From positions 1 to 25,725 of the forward strand of contig JANXTP010000212.1 of assembly GCA_025352345.1 (NCBI GenBank): DNA of 25,725 nucleotides, in the 5' to 3' direction. This document shows positions 24,460 to 25,725 of this stretch, piece by piece. The number at the start of each line of letters is the position of its first letter. The stretch's first letter is position 1. The stretch is from Burkholderiales bacterium. Its GTDB lineage: Bacteria; Pseudomonadota; Gammaproteobacteria; Burkholderiales; Burkholderiaceae_C. The notes under the pieces were generated by a model, which searched no databases, was not told the DNA's origin, and saw only the letters and a list, made by a program, of their open reading frames with translations. Both the position numbers and the translations under genes were made by a program.

Positions 24460-24622
24460 GTGAGGGCGCTCCAGAGGTCATGCGATGGGTCAACAGCAGC
24501 ATCGGTGCTGGCCGAGAAACTGAAAGGAAAGCGAATGTTACGGAATCGTCAGGGCGGTGACAACGGGAGTCCGCTTGAACCTGCACCGAGGAAGTGCACT
24601 GCTTCGCGCTGTGCCTGAGCCT
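24460..24622. other. Intergenic region between cerR-like and 2OG oxygenase genes
   Basis: A 163-bp gap separates two minus-strand genes. It contains GGAG about 10 bases upstream of the oxygenase ATG at 24459 and an AT-richer patch near 24520-24545. I see no strong promoter, repeat or small gene. The gap makes a separate promoter for the oxygenase possible. Confidence 0.3.
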
Positions 24623-25579
24623 TCATCCCGGCAACCAGCCCGCCGCGCGGTACCACGCCACCGCGTCGGCAAAGCCGCGATCCAGATCGAACTGCGCCGC
24701 CCAACCGGCAGGCTGCGCCAGCTCGGCTGGTGCGACGCCCCAGTCGGGATGCCGCAGTTCGCGCAGTTTTTGGGAGCTGAGCATGCTGGCCGAGCCGAGC
24801 GCTCGCGCGAGGTCGCCAAGCAGCGCGACGCCGCCGAGCAGGCTCTGAGGCGCGGTCACGAACCGGGGCGCTGGATTGCCAACGGCACGCGCCGCCGCGC
24901 CGAGCAGTTCGTCCCAGTGGTAGCCTGCAGACCGACCGTCGGCGGCCGTCAGCACCTCGCCACGAGGCTGCGCCGCTGTCAGCGCGAGGATCAGGCTCGT
25001 CAGGTCCTGCACGTGGATCATCGCCACGACGGCGTCGCGGGCCCCGAGCAAAGGCACCCAACGGTTGCGGGCGAGTTGAAAGAAGCGCAAGGTCTCGCGG
25101 TCGCCCGGTCCGTAAACGGCCGGTGGACGCAGTACCGTCGCCTGGGGGCCAAGTTCGTCGAGTACCGCCTCCTCCCCAGCACGCTTGCTGGCCGCGTAGT
25201 CGGAGAGCGAGGGCTCTCGCGCTGCCAGGCTGGACAGATGCACGAAATGCGCTTGGGGCGCGAGTCGCTTCGCAGTGCGAGCGAGCGATGCGGCCGCATC
25301 GCAATTGATGTCAAAGAAGTCGCTGCGTCGCGCGGCCTTGATCAGCCCGGCGACGTGGATCACTGCATCAGCTCCCTCGACCAATCGCGAAAGCGCAGCC
25401 GCATCACTCAGTGAGCCCAATACAACTTGGGGCCGCAGATCGCGCCACCTTGGTTCATCCCATTCACGGCGCAGGAGCAATCGCGTTTGCCAGCTCGCTG
25501 TTGCCAAAGCCGTGACGAGATGCCGACCAATGAAACCGCTTGCGCCAGTGATGGCGACCAATGGGCGCCTCAGACCCAT
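24623..25579 (-). CDS. cerR: NAD-dependent epimerase/dehydratase, candidate ceramide reductase
   Basis: This 318-residue extended SDR has the Rossmann motif TGASGFIG (11-18), HVAGL (75-79), the catalytic serine near S116/S117 in VHLSSLA, and Y128-x-x-x-K132 in YAASK. The PPAVYGPGD segment (about 152-160) is typical of extended SDRs. In Caulobacter a protein of this family next to spt reduces the keto group of the ceramide intermediate; family and locus support the same job here. Unlike expectations from the reported periplasmic location of that enzyme, no signal peptide or membrane helix is visible: the Rossmann strand starts at about residue 6. The ATG at 25579 gives the full fold. What lies upstream is outside the window. 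Confidence 0.75.
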   Translation of the reverse strand: MGLRRPLVAITGASGFIGRHLVTALATASWQTRLLLRREWDEPRWRDLRPQVVLGSLSDAAALSRLVEGADAVIHVAGLIKAARRSDFFDINCDAAASLARTAKRLAPQAHFVHLSSLAAREPSLSDYAASKRAGEEAVLDELGPQATVLRPPAVYGPGDRETLRFFQLARNRWVPLLGARDAVVAMIHVQDLTSLILALTAAQPRGEVLTAADGRSAGYHWDELLGAAARAVGNPAPRFVTAPQSLLGGVALLGDLARALGSASMLSSQKLRELRHPDWGVAPAELAQPAGWAAQFDLDRGFADAVAWYRAAGWLPG

Positions 25580-25725
25580 CGAAAAATCCAGCCTAATCGA
25601 TCCATTTGAGGATTTTTATCGTGGCATGGAGGTCTTCGGGCATCACCGAGATTCTCCTTCGAGGCATCGCCAGCTCGATGAGCATCTTGAATCAAGGGGC
25701 AGACGACCCCCTCCAATGCTCATTC
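25580..25725. other. Window end, no supported gene
   Basis: These 146 bases upstream of the cerR-like gene hold no gene I can defend. A 30-residue minus-strand frame (25593-25685) and an open plus-strand frame from GTG 25621 to the window edge both exist. Neither has a recognisable motif or good start signal. The stretch 25580-25620 is AT-rich and may hold the promoter of the reductase gene. Confidence 0.3.

Noticed and set aside
25593..25685. 30-residue minus-strand ORF upstream of the reductase gene
   Set aside because: Too short, no ribosome site or motif; could be chance or the tail of an unseen gene.

Overview
The window is a GC-rich, gene-dense chromosomal segment with short intergenic gaps and many 4-bp GTGA or ATGA stop/start overlaps. 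Protein styles (Bat/MoxR locus, LptF/LptG, IS630 end) point to a Gram-negative proteobacterium, most likely beta or gamma. I cannot assign a genus from the sequence alone.

Left part (1-7232): the 3' end of an IS630-type transposase abuts the end of batD. Reading leftwards on the minus strand is a compact Bat (aerotolerance-type) operon in the order moxR, DUF58, DUF4381, batA, batB, TPR protein, batD. This operon is ordinary.

Right part (7410-25579): the genes together look like a bacterial sphingolipid (ceramide) locus. It contains a serine palmitoyltransferase-type enzyme, its dedicated acyl carrier protein and an acyl-ACP synthetase (one minus-strand operon). It also contains a GNAT-fold ceramide-synthase-like N-acyltransferase and an NAD-dependent epimerase/dehydratase like the ceramide reductase. 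These match, family for family, the five genes shown to be needed for ceramide synthesis in Caulobacter.

Around this core sit modules that do not follow from ceramide synthesis alone: (i) a P450 plus an adenylating ligase fused to its own carrier domain, with a divergent Sfp-type phosphopantetheinyl transferase; (ii) two nucleotidyltransferases (one LicC-like, one MobA-like) that converge on each other; (iii) an apparent minus-strand operon of metallophosphoesterase, HIT protein, an LptF/LptG-like permease pair, the N-acyltransferase and the MobA-like enzyme; (iv) a plus-strand pair made of a CDP-alcohol phosphotransferase with a degenerate nucleotidyltransferase domain at its N-terminus, and a TAM41-like cytidylyltransferase; (v) a 2OG-Fe(II) oxygenase beside the reductase.

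My reading is that the right part encodes synthesis, hydroxylation, CDP-dependent head-group attachment and outward transport of a phosphosphingolipid. Core ceramide synthesis is supported by family knowledge. Head-group chemistry, transport role and hydroxylation are inference from gene content.
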